DNA of 64,000 bases, taken from the NCBI GenBank assembly GCA_958296015.1, contig CATQIH010000039.1, forward strand, positions 60,875-124,874, in the 5' to 3' direction. Made by a program: the position numbers and the translations under genes. Positions within the stretch are counted from its first letter, which is position 1. Each line of letters opens with the position of its first letter. Below are positions 62,505-64,000 of this stretch, piece by piece. This stretch comes from Cyclobacteriaceae bacterium (lineage in GTDB: Bacteria; Bacteroidota; Bacteroidia; Cytophagales; Cyclobacteriaceae). A model generated the notes under the pieces. The model saw only the letters and a program-made list of their open reading frames with translations. It was not told the origin of the DNA and did not search any database.

Positions 62505-64000
62505 TTGAAAAGGGTGGTCAATATTTGGAAGCTGATTTCAAATATTGGTATCAACGACTATGATCGTTTGAGAAATACCAAATCTGTTATCCTCACCAAT
62601 CAGGTCTCTTTTATTACGACACTGATATGTTTGGTAGCCTTCTTTAATTACTGGATTCATCAATTATATTTTGTAGGATATATACAAATAGCTACCGTAT
62701 TTTTTATGGTGCTGCCATTGGTATGCAATACGCTCAAACGCTATACAACTGCCAAAATCCTCTTATTCCTGACAGCCAGCTTGAATACTTTTATGACCAG
62801 CTCTGCACTGGGTTACCGAAGCGCGGAACATTATGGGTATTTTCCTATCATCATAGGCACCTTTATTCTGTTTGATAAAAAAGAAAGGGTTTTAAGATGG
62901 GCGTTTACGCTGCTCTCTTGCCTGTCGTTGGCCGTTCTGGAATCGACAGACTACTCCCTTTTTCCTATTAAGGATATTCCCGCTAACGTATTGAAGCTCT
63001 TATCTTTATTCAATATCTCCGTTGCGGTGGCTATCATATTGATCTGTATTAAATACTTCAGAAATATTTCTGACCAGCACATCAACGATATTATCAAGAA
63101 TACCTACAGTGAACTGAAGGGTGTCTTTGACAACTCTCACGATGCCATCCTGCTACTTGACCCATACAGCTTCGACATCACCGAATGCAACGAAAGGGCA
63201 AGTGCCATCTTCCGCTATGAAAGCTGTGAGCAGATTATAGGAAAGAACTTCTTCTCTTTGCAGAAAGCAGGTGCTGATACCACCCAGCAAAACAAGGTGC
63301 GCGAAAGCTTGCATGACAACAAAGCGTGGGTTTCTGATGAAATGTACCTTACGGAAGACGGTCATGAGTTTTGGGGAAACCTGGCTATCACCAAAATGGT
63401 GCTGGAAGAACGAACCGTGCTGGTAGCCAGAGTGACAGACATTACAGAAACCAAACAGGTGGCCATCTTGTTAGAAAATCTTACCCATGACCTTAAAAAA
63501 GTACAGAGCATTATCAGACTGGGTTACTGGCATTTTGAAGTGGCTACCAACCATATTACGTATTATTCTGAAGAAGCTGCCGAGCAGTTTTCATTGCAGG
63601 GGCAACCCCATCAAATATCGTTTGATGCCTTTACCAAAAACATGCATCCGGCAGACCTATCCCGGTTTATGGCTGCTATAGAACATTCGCTGGAATTTCA
63701 GATTCCCTTCGACCTGGAACTCCGGGTATCAGGTACACAGGGTATACAATGGCTGCATACTAAAAGCGAACTTGTGGTGATGGGTGATGGCACGGTATCT
63801 AATATCATATGTACTTCGCTGGATATAACCGAAAGAAAAATAGCTGAAGAAAAAGTAAAAATTAGTGAGAAAAATTACCGCAGACTCGCCTCCAATCTGC
63901 CAGATACCGATGTTTTTCTTTTTGACGAAACACTGAAGATCATCCTGGCAGAAGGTACGATCATGCAGAAGCAACAGATGAATTCCAGTTATTTTGAAGG
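62505..64000 (+). CDS. membrane multi-PAS sensor, probably a histidine kinase (partial)
   Basis: An open frame running off the window end, with no ATG near its start; TTG 62505 or GTG 62514 are possible (in-frame stop at 62469). Six predicted helices occupy residues ~28-190 (e.g. FITTLICLVAFFNYWIH; IATVFFMVLPLVCN; ILLFLTASLNTFMTSSALG; WAFTLLSCLSLAVL; LFNISVAVAIILICIKYF). At least two PAS/PAC units follow (GVFDNSHDAILLLDP...VARVTDITETKQ and LGYWHFEVATNHITYYS...CTSLDITERK), and a third PAS begins at RRLASNLPDTDVFLFDE. The kinase core, if present, lies outside the window. Confidence 0.75.
   Translation, partial: MKRVVNIWKLISNIGINDYDRLRNTKSVILTNQVSFITTLICLVAFFNYWIHQLYFVGYIQIATVFFMVLPLVCNTLKRYTTAKILLFLTASLNTFMTSSALGYRSAEHYGYFPIIIGTFILFDKKERVLRWAFTLLSCLSLAVLESTDYSLFPIKDIPANVLKLLSLFNISVAVAIILICIKYFRNISDQHINDIIKNTYSELKGVFDNSHDAILLLDPYSFDITECNERASAIFRYESCEQIIGKNFFSLQKAGADTTQQNKVRESLHDNKAWVSDEMYLTEDGHEFWGNLAITKMVLEERTVLVARVTDITETKQVAILLENLTHDLKKVQSIIRLGYWHFEVATNHITYYSEEAAEQFSLQGQPHQISFDAFTKNMHPADLSRFMAAIEHSLEFQIPFDLELRVSGTQGIQWLHTKSELVVMGDGTVSNIICTSLDITERKIAEEKVKISEKNYRRLASNLPDTDVFLFDETLKIILAEGTIMQKQQMNSSYFE

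Overview
The window is chromosomal DNA of a member of the Bacteroidota, most likely a Cytophagales-type bacterium. The signs are an alternative complex III (ActA-F) operon joined to an aa3-type oxidase, candidate promoters of the TAnnTTTG class, many short lipoproteins, a C10 (streptopain-like) peptidase and a carboxypeptidase-like regulatory domain protein. No rRNA, phage or transposase is visible. The first and last genes run off the window.

Layout: 1-468 is the start of a sugar-acid dehydratase (IlvD/Edd family). 702-2186 looks like two small integron-type gene cassettes, one with a lipoprotein and one with a DUF433/DUF5615 toxin-antitoxin pair, bounded by attC-like sites. 2246-5044 holds three minus-strand genes (HAD hydrolase, FkbM methyltransferase, APH-like kinase). 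5551-9300 is accessory: a shortened ClC-type channel, MITE-like palindromic elements, a small three-gene group whose first gene carries an in-frame TAG, a DHFR-like reductase, and a 42-bp tandem array open on both strands that lies just upstream of an internally duplicated helical protein gene (9301-10008). 10138-15247 is housekeeping: lactonase, FKBP, glycerate kinase, pyrR-pyrB.

15252-32002 is one minus-strand operon of 16 genes running from actA to oxidase assembly factors. It encodes a complete quinol-to-oxygen module: ActA-F, CtaC/CtaD/two subunit III proteins/subunit IV, heme A synthesis (CtaA, CtaB), an SCO copper chaperone, a DUF420 protein and a CxxC membrane protein. ActA carries an extra N-terminal monoheme cytochrome c domain, and subunit II has no heme motif, so the fusion may be the electron wire between the two complexes.

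32262-46490 holds tRNA-Cys, rpsA, a catalytic-domain-less sugar-transferase homologue, a LacI regulator overlapping a membrane-anchored EEP-family protein, an acyl-CoA dehydrogenase-like protein, an SLC13 permease, a sensor kinase and gcvP. 46491-49519 is rich in short palindromic repeats that surround a C10 peptidase/lipoprotein pair. 49520-53316 is the molybdenum cofactor locus (moaE, moaD, moaA, moaC, moeA). 53307-64000 has a DUF6503-like lipoprotein, a hybrid histidine kinase with an ethylene-receptor-like membrane domain, dnaK, two exported proteins, and an alpha-oxoamine-synthase-like PLP enzyme followed by a six-helix, multi-PAS sensor truncated by the window end.

The best candidates for something new are the 42-bp palindromic array with its neighbouring duplicated-domain gene, the integron-like cassettes at the left end, and the PLP-enzyme/membrane-sensor pair at the right end.
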